In this document: positions 34,914 to 45,699 of the stretch, in pieces
Position numbering within the stretch: position 1 is the stretch's first letter
How the letters are laid out: every line of letters starts with the position of its first letter
NCBI GenBank assembly: GCA_032622095.1
Contig: CP136064.1
Span: 143,483,954 to 143,547,953 of the forward strand
Source of the DNA: Siphonodentalium dalli
Taxonomy: Eukaryota > Mollusca > Scaphopoda > Gadilida > Siphonodentaliidae
Direction of reading: 5' to 3'
DNA: 64,000 nucleotides
Program-made: the position numbers and the translations under genes
The notes under the pieces: generated by a model
What the model saw: the letters and a program-made list of their open reading frames with translations, nothing else
The model's database searches: none
What the model was told of the DNA's origin: nothing

Positions 34914-35713
34914 AGGCGCAACCCATCCAGGAAATTCCCAGCTGACGTGCTGTGCATGGCATCAGATTCATTGTGTCCGTGGTGGCGAACATGACCCTAC
35001 TTAAATCCAACCCATATTTAACAAACTGAGCTCTGATCAGTTTCTCTGTAGCATTTGCTGTGTGATCGGCTTATTGTCCTTTAAATTGATCACGGACAAA
35101 CATCTTGTGACAAACTTCCATTTGACGCTTACATAATGGGTCAGCACAAGATAATTACTGTTGTTGTCGGACTTCCAGTGATCACAAGTGACTGAAACTT
35201 TGGATTTCCCGATATCAGTTTTCAAATAGGCCTTCAAACTACCCTCCATTGACTCTCTCAGGTCATTTACTTTTCTTGATAGCGTTGTGGGGTGGGGTGG
35301 GTCATAACTTCCTCCAGTGAGCACATCACACATTTTTTTGAACCCCTTGCCAGCCACAGACTCAAAAGGTCTCCCATCAATGACAACACATGTTAGAAGG
35401 GCTGCATCAAACTGTTTTTTGTGTCTGGTATAATTAAGTGTTTGGAGACGAAATGTTGGCCCATCGTGGACTGTTTCTTGGGTGCAGAATCATGATCACC
35501 TACTTGCGAATTTTCTGGAAGTTCAACTTTCGGCTTTTTTGAATTTTCCGTCTGTGTCGTTCTCTCGAACAGAGCGGGGTGCTTCCGCTGGACATGCAGC
35601 CTAAGGTGTGTTGTTGTACCCGTGGGTTGAGCAGACAAAAGCGTGGGGCAGTGCTTACATACATATTTGTTCTCGCCTTTTAATAAATTGAACAGGCAAC
35701 GAAACTCATTCAT
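34913..35713 (-). pseudogene. hAT transposase, N-terminal third, frameshifted
   Basis: The ATG at 35713 starts MNEFRCLFNLLKGENKYVCKHCP...THLRLHVQRKH, a complete BED finger (C-x2-C...H-x4-H). The frame is lost after about 106 residues in an A-rich run. It resumes in another frame through SKVSVTCDHWKSD (first catalytic Asp) and RVMFATTDTMN (second Asp), then ends at the deletion within the GISWMGCA stretch. The catalytic Glu region and dimerisation domain are absent. This copy retains the ATG that copy B has lost. Confidence 0.85.
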
Positions 35714-35999
35714 TTTGGTTTTGTATTATTTTGTAAACACGCGCCTCAGGAATTCCCAATTATGTCACTTCAATAGTCATTACGACATTACCATCATTGG
35801 TTCTATTTATAGATTATTGGTCGATGCGGCGATCCGTTTGATCACCGGGTTATGACAGTTGATTGCCTATATATGATGTCTGATCATGAATGATTCGAAA
35901 ATACTCGAATCGGACAGTCGAATCGAATCGAATCGAATCAGGACGACCGATTCGTGAATCGAATCGAATCTCGAAGCTTCGCAGGGGCCTAATAGATAG

Positions 36000-36917
36000 A
36001 TAATTTTGTAATGGCTAATAGATACATAACAAGTAGAGAGGTGAGCATAAGCATATATACAAAAGAGCAATACAGAGTGTGACATTCATATATTAAAGAT
36101 ATAAAATATAGGTAAAAGTGCGACATATTTTATCCCAAAGGGTTAACCAGATGCGTAATTTAAACCAAAATGGTGTACAAATGCAAACATGTTTGGTAGC
36201 GAAATCTTTCACAGGCATAGATCACTACACCATAATGCATGACATTTCAGATAAGTAAGCTATATACACTGATGTTGCGAAGTACTTAGACGAATTTAAA
36301 ACATAATGATAAAGTACAGGAATTTTGGCAGTAATGCTATTTAGTTTGCGAATTGGAATGATTCGCAGAGCAGAATCATGGGAACTATATATTTTGCCAG
36401 AAGGGATGCGCGAAACAGATGTGTTAACTTTCTTTCCAATAAATTGACCGGTGAAGCCGGGTGCTTATTTTGAAACAGGTATAATTCGTTCATAATTTTT
36501 GCAGTATGGTTCGAATGCTTTTTCTATGACATTCATTGGTAAATCGTTTTGGTGCACGCTTATATCATGGTGTTCCCTACCGCGAACAAGCGTTTCCCCC
36601 AGTGGCTTTATTTTGGAAAACAATTGAATTTGTCCACAGCTCCATGCACACTTGATGTCTTGGTAAATCAGAGACGTGTGAGTTCGGTTTGATGGACGAC
36701 CGTAATATAGACTTGAGGGCGGACTGCATTGGTTCATCAGACGTTAAAACAGTAGTAATCTATTGCCGAAACAATGTCTTAATCGTGTCACAAAAGATAT
36801 TTGTATACCTTATTTCTTGAATAATTTCCATGTTTACGATTTCAATCGTTTGGTGAAACCCTGTAGGTTGTTCTCTGAGTATATGTTATTTATCTCCAAA
36901 TCTGCTAACATCTCAGC
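36000..36917. other. Spacer between hAT copies; one unrecognised ORF
   Basis: The only ORF of note is 36465-36737 on the minus strand (MNQCSPPSSLYYGRPSN..., 90 aa). It has no motif I recognise and no neighbour that supports it. An 18-base word, GGTAGCGAAATCTTTCAC (36194), also occurs at 30015 inside the hAT-like element. Confidence 0.4.
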
Positions 36918-37219
36918 TAGGCCCCTGCGAAGCTTCGAGATTCGATTCGATTCGCGAATCGGTCGTCCTGATTCGATTCGATTCGATTCGACTGTCCGAT
37001 TCGAATATTTTCGAATCATTCATGATCAGACATCATATATACTTATATAGGCAATCAACAGTCATAACCCGATGAAAACAACCCAATTGTTATGCCCTAT
37101 GAACAAAGAAATTATCGAGCGGCTCGAGACATCGAGATCAAACGGATCGCCGCATCGACCAATAATCTATAAATAGAACCAAGGTAGGTAATGTTGTAAT
37201 GACTATTGAAGTGACGTAA

Positions 37220-39205
37220 TTGGGAATTCCCGAGGCGCGTGTTTACAAATACAAAACCAAAATTGCTGAGTTTCGTTGCCTGTTCAACTTATTAAAAGGC
37301 GATAAGAAATATGCGTGTAAGCACTGCCCCACGCTTTTGTCTGTTCAACCCACGGGTACCACAACACACCTTAGGATGCATGTCCAGCGGAAGCACCCCG
37401 CTCTGTTCGAGAGAACGATACAGGCGGAAAATTCTAAAAAGCTGAAAATTGAACTTCCAGAAAACTCGCAAGTAGGTGATGATTCTGCACCCAAGAAACA
37501 GTCCACGATGGGCCAACATTTCGTCCCCAAACGCATAATCATGCCCGACACAAAAAAAAAGTTTGATGCAGCCCTTCTAACATTTGTTGTCGTTGATGGG
37601 AGACCATTTGAGTCTGTGGCCGGCGAGGGATTCAAAAAAATGTGTGATGTGCTCACTGGAGGAAGTTATGAGCCACCCCACCCCACAACACTATCAAGAA
37701 AAGTAAATGACCTGAGAGAGTCAATGGAGGGTAGTTTGAAGGCCTATTTGAAAACTGATATCGGGAAATCCAAAGTTTCAGTCACTTTCGATCACTGGAA
37801 GTCCGACAACAACAGCAATTATCTTGTGCTGACCATCCATTATGTAAGCGTCGAAAGGAAGTTTGTCACAAGATGTTTGTCCGTGATAAATTTAGAGGAC
37901 AATGAAGCCGATCACACGGCAAATACTACAGAGAAACTAATCAGAGCTCAGTTTGTCAAATATGGGTTGGATTTATGCAGGGTTATGTTCGCCACCACAG
38001 ACACAACGAATGTGATGCCATGCACAGCACGTCAGCTGGGAATTTCCTGGATGGGTTGCGCTGCCCACAAACTACAGCTGGCCATTAATGCAGCGCTGAA
38101 TGCACAACCAGCTATAAATAACCTTATAAAGGCGGTACACAAGATTTCTGGATTTTTTAATGCCTCAACCGTCGGACTGGCTGCATTACATAAGCATCAA
38201 GCGCAAACTTCAGACCCAGTCAGCTCAGCCAATAATGAAAGTTGTGAAACGAAAAATCTCAAGGAGTCTGATCCACCACTTGATGTGTCAACCAGATTTA
38301 ATAGTACATTTATGCTTATGGAATGGTTTGAGAGAAATCAAGTGGCGATATCCTTGGCACTCGTGGAATCCCAAGCCAGAAAAAGTTGTGCTACCACTCC
38401 ACCACCAGCTTTGACTAAACCATTAATCGACGTTTTGAAAGCAATTCTCCCCATTTTGAAACCAACAGCCGAGGCCACTTCCATATTGAGCGCCGACAAG
38501 ATCGTCACAGTATCAATAATGCCGGCGTGTATCCATGTCTTGAAGCAGGAGTTGCGTCTTGAGCCTGCAGCAGGTGTTAAAACATTCAGAGACAAACTAT
38601 TGTCCGAACTTGAATCACGATTTGACCTAACACGGCCCCATCTGCTAGCTGGAAACTTCCTGGATCCTTGTTTTAAAGGAGTCACGAGCATTGGGGCAGT
38701 GAAGGATTTTATTGCGGCATGTCTGCGATATCATGGTCATGTGGATGACGGTGCGAAGTCAAAAAATCCAACCCAGGGCTCACAGCGAGAAAACACCACT
38801 GGAGTTGACAATACGCGAGATAATGATGGCCAACGAAAGTGTTTGATGGATACGATGTTCCAGGAAGTAAAGGCTAGGCATACAGAGCAGAGTCAAACAG
38901 GCGAAGAGGCGACTTCACTAACCGCTCGAGTAGATTCTGAGATGGAATCCTACCAGCGTATGTCGTTACTACCAAGATCTGAAAGTCCACTGAATTTCTG
39001 GAAGCACCACGCCGAATCACACCCTCTCCTTGCAGAAGCAGCAAAGGATATTTTATCCATTCAGGCTACGAACTGTTCGTCCGAAAGGGTCAATTCTACG
39101 GGGAGCAACCTAATTAGTGACCAAAGACATAGCATGTCACGATATAACACGGAAACACTGATATGGGCGAGGAATAATGCCGATCTGATACTTCATCGTC
39201 GATGA
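37220..39205 (+). CDS. hAT family transposase (BED/ZBED-like), start ATG lost
   Basis: A DNA transposase that would cut and paste the surrounding element in the nucleus. The frame is open for 661 codons, and 37217-37219 is a stop just upstream. Residues counted from 37220: BED finger C33, C36, H54, H59; RNase H-like catalytic residues D191 (TFDHWKS), D261 (ATTDTTN) and E622 (NCSSERVNS); the hAT C-x2-H motif C280/H283 (GCAAHKLQL); TRFNS at 358-362, where most relatives have TRWNS; and the C-terminal dimerisation block 590-655 (PLNFWKHH...SIQATNCSSERV...LISDQRHSMS). The first codon of the open frame is TTG. Where copy A has ATGAATGAG, this copy has ATTGCTGAG. The first in-frame ATG is residue 53 (37376), inside the BED finger, so a complete protein would need a non-ATG start or an upstream exon. 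Confidence 0.93.
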   Translation: MGIPEARVYKYKTKIAEFRCLFNLLKGDKKYACKHCPTLLSVQPTGTTTHLRMHVQRKHPALFERTIQAENSKKLKIELPENSQVGDDSAPKKQSTMGQHFVPKRIIMPDTKKKFDAALLTFVVVDGRPFESVAGEGFKKMCDVLTGGSYEPPHPTTLSRKVNDLRESMEGSLKAYLKTDIGKSKVSVTFDHWKSDNNSNYLVLTIHYVSVERKFVTRCLSVINLEDNEADHTANTTEKLIRAQFVKYGLDLCRVMFATTDTTNVMPCTARQLGISWMGCAAHKLQLAINAALNAQPAINNLIKAVHKISGFFNASTVGLAALHKHQAQTSDPVSSANNESCETKNLKESDPPLDVSTRFNSTFMLMEWFERNQVAISLALVESQARKSCATTPPPALTKPLIDVLKAILPILKPTAEATSILSADKIVTVSIMPACIHVLKQELRLEPAAGVKTFRDKLLSELESRFDLTRPHLLAGNFLDPCFKGVTSIGAVKDFIAACLRYHGHVDDGAKSKNPTQGSQRENTTGVDNTRDNDGQRKCLMDTMFQEVKARHTEQSQTGEEATSLTARVDSEMESYQRMSLLPRSESPLNFWKHHAESHPLLAEAAKDILSIQATNCSSERVNSTGSNLISDQRHSMSRYNTETLIWARNNADLILHRR

Positions 39206-39443
39206 GTTCAATTTTCAAATTTCCCAAAATGGCAAATCAACATTCATTCTGGAAAGTCGGACAGGCTTTTGTTTGTTTTTTCGATTTATTAATAAAGTGC
39301 ATTTCCTAATTTTATTCCAATTTCCAACACCCACATGTTTTTGGATTTCAGGATAGTTGATTGACAGCCATGGCCTGCATCATACACGATGCGTCGTACC
39401 TGTATCCAAGTTAATCGTTCACTGCACAGATACTGTAGTTTCT

Positions 39444-39548
39444 GATCGAAAATGGGCTTTTCTGACAACACACTCAGATATAAAAATAATAATCGACTAT
39501 TATGGTTATAATATCTGAGTATGTTGTCAGAAAAGCTCATTTTCGGTC
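39444..39548. repeat. Hairpin with 37-bp arms in hAT B 3' region
   Basis: GATCGAAAATGGGCTTTTC...CACTCAGATA (39444-39480) pairs with 39512-39548 at 34 of 37 positions across a 31-nt loop. It lies 150 bp past the polyadenylation signal. It may be a small MITE in the element. Confidence 0.8.
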
Positions 39549-40055
39549 AAAAATCCAGCAAAAGTTACTGTTCGCGGCAAATCAGATACAAGCGGTCAAT
39601 GGGACAGAACTCTACGTGACAATCATGTTATTTGCACAAACGTGTTTATATAGAGTTACGCCGCATTAATCAACACGGGGGTACAATCGACAGCTCGCGA
39701 CACATCGTAACTTTGTCGATGTTTTTATTGAAAAGTATGACTATTTTGCGCAATGGTTGACGCCGACGTTTGAACCCGAGGGACCGAGCCATGTAAATGA
39801 CTACAATAGTATATTATATTCTTAATTTCTTACTCAGAAGAAACGTAAATAATACGCACGTCGAGTTGTTTTTGATTTACACGAATCTAATGGTGTTCGT
39901 TCAACTTTTCTCCGGTACAATCATGCAAACTTTCGATGTCCGCGAAAGGTGTAGATTCGATTCGAGATTCGATTCGATTCGCGAATCATTCTCGTGATTC
40001 GATTCGAGATTCGATTCGAAATGAAATCCCCGATTCGCAGGGGCCTAATCTCAGC

Positions 40056-40970
40056 ATACTTATCTGGTGAATCCAGTTGTTATAACAAGAAGAAAGGCAT
40101 GTATATGGTATTCATTTTGAAATCTAGTATTATTTCTGCAAGAACTCGAACAACGGTTTCGAATACCACGCACTTAGGTTAAGAAAACATGTTTAATAAC
40201 ATGCACACCGGTTTTAAATATATATATATAAAAAAAAATATTAGCTCCTCCATAAAATGAGTGACATAGAGTATACCTAAGGGTTTTCAGTAACATAATT
40301 TATACAGTAATTGGCTCATTAATCTGAATTAATACACATATTGTGGAACTAACGTGTATGTGTGTGTGTGTGTGTCTGCGTATAACACATACAGCAAGAA
40401 ATAAGACAGGCGCCTACGTTCCGTGCTGTATCCGCGCTATGGTATACGAGTGCTATGCTTTATAAGTAGTGCATATACTTTTTTGTCCATATATAATAGT
40501 ATTGCATTCACAGAGATGATATTTCAGATCAAAGTCTGAGTGTGGTATAATCACATTGAGCTTTTAACAATGTATACAATGATTCTATTTGTGGGTTTCA
40601 TTCTGCACACATGTGTATGCTAAAGGAAGGATGCAGAATAATGCTCCATAATATCACAAGTTGCTTTTTCCTGTTCATTTGCGGAAATAAAACTATGTGC
40701 ATAATACAGTTATCTTCTTGTTCGTGCATTTTACCACTTCGCTGACCTTACAAAACAGAACGATTCTTCTCTTTCCAGATAGATGAATGCTGAACCATAC
40801 ATGACGTTATTGTCCAACTTATTTAGATAGCTTACGTTCAGCGATCGACCACACGTGTAATAATCACCCAGACACAAACGTTGTGTTACTTGCCTATTCG
40901 GGCTTATATTTTGGAGAAGAAAATGTTACAATGGTGATAACTATATATGATGTGATGTCGTGTTACAGTC
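40056..40970. other. No gene seen; (GT)n tract
   Basis: AT-rich unique sequence with a short (TG)n run at about 40357-40374. Confidence 0.5.
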
Positions 40971-40971
40971 A

Positions 40972-41043
40972 GGGTGATAGCGCATTCGAGCCAACATAAA
41001 TCGGTGGCGCGTGACATATATACTCTCAGTGCGCTATCATCCC
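40972..41043. repeat. Short inverted repeat GGGTGATAGCGCA / TGCGCTATCATCCCC
   Basis: Arms of about 13 bp separated by about 45 bp. It may be a mini-MITE or an end fragment. Confidence 0.5.
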
Positions 41044-41111
41044 CGATATGTAACTCGGCATAGCAAAGTTATCCCGGTACTACTAAAAGCCGATCGCAGC
41101 CGACTGCACCT

Positions 41112-41306
41112 CCCCAGGGGGTCCGAGCCAGATGGGGCATGCATTATCGTGCATAATAGGTCTGTATGTACCAAAGTTCCAATCCCCAAGTTAGGTGTTA
41201 ACAGTTCCGTTTCCACTCAAGCTATTGCCTTGGGGATTGGAACGTTGGTACATACAGGTGTATTATGCACGATAGCGCATGTCTCATCTCACTCGGACCC
41301 CTGGGG
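41112..41306. mobile_element. Foldback element with ~80-bp arms
   Basis: CCCCAGGGGGTCCGAG...ATTATCGTGCATAATA...GTATGTACCAA...TTCCAATCCCCAAG pairs with the inverse at 41230-41306, with few mismatches. The 38-bp loop holds GTGTTAACAGTTCCG. No gene; no clear TSD. Confidence 0.8.
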
Positions 41307-41729
41307 TAGATAATGGGTTTTTCCGGTTGTGACAATTCCCAGTAGGTCGCTATTTGCGGACGTCTATTTGCGGAGGTCCCCGAATTCGCGGAGGTCCCCT
41401 CAAATTGTCGAAATATGTTGATTTTAATTAGGGAATGGGTGCGTATATGTCAATTGATACGTATTTTAAACAAATAACGACACGATCATAGTGGTTTGTT
41501 CTATCAATCATATCATAATCATCATCATCATAATACGGAACAATTCTTATGACTTTTCGTCCCAATAACATTATTTTCAATGCTTGTTTACAAATATATG
41601 TATCGTCATTCGATATTTACTTGTGAGTCACTTGAACATATTACTTGTCATCGAACTCGTATTGTATATAATAGAAGAATGGGTCTATGTATATTTTTAA
41701 TTGATCGAGTGTTGGAGCCTCAACAGGAA

Positions 41730-42260
41730 GTCTGGCAGAGAGTTCCAGCTATTTACCACCCTCTGTGTGAAAAAATATTTTCCTATGCCCTTGTTAACAA
41801 TGGGCATCTGTAGCTTTTTATTATGTCATCTTGTTCTTCCTGAAGAATGTCTTTCTAATAGGTCACAGGCATTGATATTGTAATGACCATTCAACAGTTT
41901 ATATACCTCGATTAGATCTCCTCTGAATATTCGATATTTTACAGACATCAGATTGAGTCTTATCATTCGGTCTCGGTAGCATAGAGTTTTGATTTGACGA
42001 AATAGTTTTGTTGCTTTTCTTTGTATTTCTCTAACACAATGCTTTGATATTTGTGATGTGGGCTCCATGCAGAGTTACAGTGTTCGATAATAGGTCTGAC
42101 CATGCTTATGTAGAGCGATTAGAAAGTGTCGATGTCCAAGTTCGTGAAAGTTCTGTTTACTATGCCGATGATTTGAGAAGCTTTATTGTTTTAGGATATT
42201 GTAGGAAGGCTAATCTGGCCGTGTCAAATTGAGCTATAGTGATGGGATTTTCTCAGGACA
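41730..42260 (-). pseudogene. CR1/L2/Jockey-like LINE relic, end of reverse transcriptase
   Basis: Read from high to low coordinates, fragments of a LINE RT C-terminus appear in two frames. One holds SLYISMVRPIIEHCNSAWSPHHKYQSIVLEK. The next holds VREIQRKATKLFRQIKTLCYRDRMIRLNLMSVKYRIFRGDLIEVYKLLNG (41826-42068). The words Q-R-x-A-T-K-L, L-x-Y-R-x-x-R-G-D-x-I-E-V-Y-K are hallmarks of the RT thumb and tail of these LINEs. Several frameshifts and stops make it dead. No catalytic F/YADD box was seen, so the 5' part is missing. Confidence 0.85.
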
Positions 42261-42499
42261 TAACATTTCGGGTTTTCGTGGGGTGTGTATTCGCTGGATG
42301 TCTTATAATTGCAGATGTAACTATTATGACCGCGTTAATTCCTTTCGATGTTTAGGTATGAACAATGACTAGGCCATGCACTCGTGGCAGGAACACAATG
42401 CCTCCGATTTTTTATCCGCATTTAGAAGCTTTCTGGTGTGGTGAATGATAAACCTGCAGTAATAAGACATAGTTTTTTGTAATAATTTGAAGGATTAGT

Positions 42500-43075
42500 T
42501 GTTTTAACGGAATTATAATTTATATTTTAAATAAGGCTAATAATATGATCTTGAGGGCGTTACCATTTCTGATTATGGTTTTCTTGTTTATAACTTGTTA
42601 AGCGTGCTCCTCATGTATACTGGTGTAGAGATTCTTGTTTCGCCTGGGCGCATGGGTGTTTTATTTATAGAATGGGAATTTTTGGGAGGATTAAAAGTCA
42701 AACTGCGACGCGGAGGCCGAGTCCGGTAAAAGGTGTAGTTGGGAATTTCAATTTCGTTTATTGTCGGTAACACTATGTCAATTACAAATAAAAGAAATGA
42801 AAAAGATAATTTGTAAGTCTTATATTTCAACTTTTATAGAAATTTTTCGTTCTGCAGCCCACTGGGGGTTGTGGTCGGAGACGGCCAATTCGGCCGCCGG
42901 TACGTTAATTAGCTGGTGGTTGTTATTGTTATTTTAACGGAATTCTGAGTTGGTCATTCACAAAACCAATATAATTTATATTCTATAATTACAATCATGG
43001 GTATATAATATATGATCTTGAGCGCGTTACCATTTCTGACATTGGTTTTCTTGTTTTGTAATTGGATTAAACTTT
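42500..43075 (+). repeat. Repeat R6 copy 2 between two copies of a GATCTTGAG block
   Basis: TATGATCTTGAG.GCGTTACCATTTCTGA and GTTTTCTTGTTT occur at about 42545 and 43010, preceded in each case by TTTTAACGGAATT. Between them, 42785-42930 matches R6 at 25155-25325. Confidence 0.6.
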
Positions 43076-44139
43076 CTCATAGTTTCAGGCTTGAATAACA
43101 ACAAGGCATGTGGTATTAAACACCGAGTGATTGAACGAATGTGACATGCATATGAATTATTATTTTTGATATACCTTACGAGTTTTGAATGTCGTAAAGA
43201 CATATCTTACCCGAGCCGTGATTCATAACGATTTCGATATTAAACATAAAATCTTCTAGATTCAAATGCGGGTCGACTTATGTACAGCAGTGTTCGAAAC
43301 ACAAATTATATTTAATGTAATCTGCATGCTATATAACAACAATAGCCGGTTGGTGGTGAGCTAAAATTCATGCAATATATGTTATAGATGGGGTTTCAAC
43401 TAACATGGACCAATGAGCCATCAAATTTCGTCAGCAGGATTTGCTTTCCAAAACATTACATCGGAAGGTTACCCTATGCGCGTGGTATCGAAAACCGTTG
43501 TGCATGGTTTAAACCATTTTTGAGTAACCGTTGTAAGAGTTCATCCGAGCTTCAACCCTCGAGTTGATTATGACGGGTTTTCGTCGGTGACCCACTTTCA
43601 CATGTAACGATGGAAGATGTTTTTGCTGTACAATATGGGTGGCAGTTTTTATCCAGGTCAACAGACGACTGTGTGAAGTTCCATTGAACAAGAAAATATA
43701 CTTGAGTCGGAGGAATATTTTTCATTTAATCAGCCCATATACAAACAAATTTTATTAAACACTGGAGTTTTGACGATCCTACAATAGAACCATTATATAT
43801 CTACACAATGAACTCGGAAAATATTTGAATTATGGCACATTACATGGGTATATATCATAAAGATTACACTTACCATCCGTCATCCTTAACCGTTGTTCGA
43901 GTTTTTAACCGGTAATCGAGTTCATGGATCTCCAGTGTGTTTATGTGGATAAAGTCTTTTTACCAGTGGGCGGTACTACCGCTGTGGGTGTGTCCTCTGT
44001 GGAAAGCTCCATTATTATACGATGTATTCACACATTGTGGTAGAATATACTTGATACTATTCCAAGTCTTCATCTGTGATTTCGTTTACGAGAACTGTTT
44101 GGCCCTACCTAACATACAGGATTGGCTTTATAATAACAA
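43076..44139. other. No gene seen
   Basis: AT-rich, with short ORFs only (60-73 codons), none with recognisable content. Confidence 0.5.
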
Positions 44140-44425
44140 CATGTCGCGATACATATAGAATACCATGCTAAAGACGTTTTATTACGGAACTATTACGAGA
44201 AGTATTTCGGTGTAGTTGCTGAATGCGCAGTGTTCTCTCCATGATGTGGCAAACATCATGAGCCGCAATCGTATTCATGATCGCTTTGTGCATGCACTTT
44301 ATATATGCTATCGTTACGTTGTCCACCGTTCATGTGAACTGCCCATAATTTCGTCTACCACACAGATCTTGGGCTAACTTTGGAATTTTTTGAGCAGATT
44401 GGACATTTTAAAGGTACTCAATCCA
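44140..44425 (+). repeat. Repeat R4, copy 3
   Basis: It shares TCGCGATACATATA, AAAGAC.TTT.ATTACG, TTTCGTCTAC and ATCTT.GGCTAACTTTGGAATTTTTT with 7605-7925. The TCACGTG E-boxes of copy 1 are not present here. Confidence 0.6.
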
Positions 44426-45064
44426 ATCAGACAGTCCCCATATCATCCAGATACAACAACATTTCTTCAAAGTATGCTTTAGTTATCAGAATCCATTAAT
44501 TGCAACATAATCATGCAAACCACTGTCTGCTGTGGCAGCATATTTCCCAAAACGAGTTATTGATCAACATTTTGTTCAATGACATGGGCGTATTATCACT
44601 TGAGTATCACGAAATGTGGCCGTATTACCACTTGATTTTAGAGTTATCCATCTTCATACGCAATTTTGTCCGAGACCGTCTGTTTGACGTCGTTTTTCTG
44701 GGCCACAAATAATTGCACATCTCAAAAAATAACAACCTTCAAATATCGATATCTGATCACTCTTGAGCTTTAAGGGGCAGGTACCTCAACTTGAATCCGA
44801 TAGAGGACGGCAACACAAACGGATACTACTCACCCGCAGAGGGCGTTACCTACCCCGGACTGTGCAGGTCCAGAGAGAACTTGTGGTGAACAAGTTGATG
44901 TTCTCTCCCTGAATATTGGGGTACCTTCGAAATTTTGATTTTGACAGGGACCCAATGGACTATGTCAAACAAATTCAGGACTCATTGGCTGACAAAGTCT
45001 TCGAGATATATTTGGGGTAGACAGTTTCAATTTTACCGCAAAAAAACAGTGAGACTTAATCTGG

Positions 45065-45616
45065 ATGAGCCGCAGAAAGTTCTTTTTCAGTCATCATTCT
45101 GCAGCGACAGCCCTGCCGCCCCTGTCTGCTTTTAAAGAAGACACCTTTGACAAGTTCCCATTAGATGTGTCTGCAGAAGAATTTATTAAAGTGCCATCTA
45201 TGGATGAACTGATAAACAATCTTTTGGCTAAACGGCATGGCGCAAAGACCACTAGTTTGTTTTCTCAAACACAGAAAATGGTAGAACGTATCGCCTATAA
45301 AGGTCATCAAGCAGCTCGGCTGGGATTGGTGGTGCAATGCCACGTCCAGCAAGCCTTAGCTACCCTTCTATCATCTTTAGATGTTGATCATGCAGATGTA
45401 GAGACTTGTATGGGGCAAGTAAAGGATATCTTCCAGATCTCCTCACATGCATGGGATCAAATGGTACAATCCGGGGCTTTCTTCCATATAATTCGATGGG
45501 CTCTCACCTCCTCTGACACAGGACTCTATGAATCTGAAGCTAGCTGTCAACTGACTATTAAACTTGCCACTCACCGGAGGGGGAGTATTTGGCAAAGAAG
45601 TGGAGCCCATGCTTAA
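45065..45616 (+). pseudogene. DIRS ORF1 (gag-like) fragment
   Basis: The ATG at 45065 opens 183 codons: DKFPLDVSAEEFIKVPSMDELINNLL, then a helical stretch AARLGLVVQCHVQQALATLLSSLDVD. DIRS ORF1 proteins typically have a Leu/Ala-rich helical region of this kind ahead of the RT. Another frame overlaps the start (PQKVLFQSSFCSDSPAAP), so the true N-terminus may have shifted. The frame is lost around 45600. Confidence 0.55.
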
Positions 45617-45699
45617 AAAGTAGATGACCTGTTAGCAGACACAAAATTTGGAAAGAGCCCACAGGCTCTTCTCAATCTCAACCATCACTATAAATTTTT

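Larger units (their letters stand above)
34153..35991 (-). mobile_element. hAT transposon copy A, internally deleted
   Basis: The ends TAGGGCCCTGCGAATCGG (34153) and TTCGCAGGGGCCTA (to 35991) match those of copy B at 36918-40047. The flanks GTAGATAG and ATAGATAG agree in 7 of 8 bases, consistent with an old 8-bp TSD. (GATTC)n-type subterminal arrays lie inside both ends. Compared with copy B, about 1.6 kb is missing (the counterpart of roughly 38060-39675), which removes most of the transposase. A SINE sits beside the deletion junction. It is non-autonomous, and in inverse orientation to copy B 0.9 kb away. Confidence 0.9.
36918..40047 (+). mobile_element. hAT transposon copy B, near complete
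   Basis: TIRs TAGGCCCCTGCGAA and TTCGCAGGGGCCTA bound 3130 bp. ATCTCAGC is duplicated exactly on both sides (36910-36917 and 40048-40055). Just inside both ends lie arrays of GATTCG/CGAATC, probable transposase-binding repeats. The element holds one transposase frame and a polyadenylation signal AATAAA at 39291-39296, followed by a hairpin at 39444-39548. A segment of about 60 bp near 37072-37135 is absent from copy A. The perfect TSD suggests a fairly recent insertion. Confidence 0.95.

Noticed and set aside
30010-36215. 18-base match GGTAGCGAAATCTTTCAC at 30015 and 36194 as a shared element end
   Set aside because: Similarity does not extend beyond the word on either side.
36465-36737. 90-codon minus-strand ORF as a host exon
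   Set aside because: No known domain, no splice partners and no second copy; kept only as an unassigned note.
38338-38691. 117-codon minus-strand ORF inside the hAT transposase
   Set aside because: Antisense shadow of the transposase frame.
44500-44712. Short ORFs just upstream of the DIRS element as its N-terminus
   Set aside because: Content unlike DIRS ORF1 and separated by stops; the border could not be supported.
45161-45352. Minus-strand ORFs within the DIRS region
   Set aside because: Shadows of the plus-strand ORF1 and RT frames.
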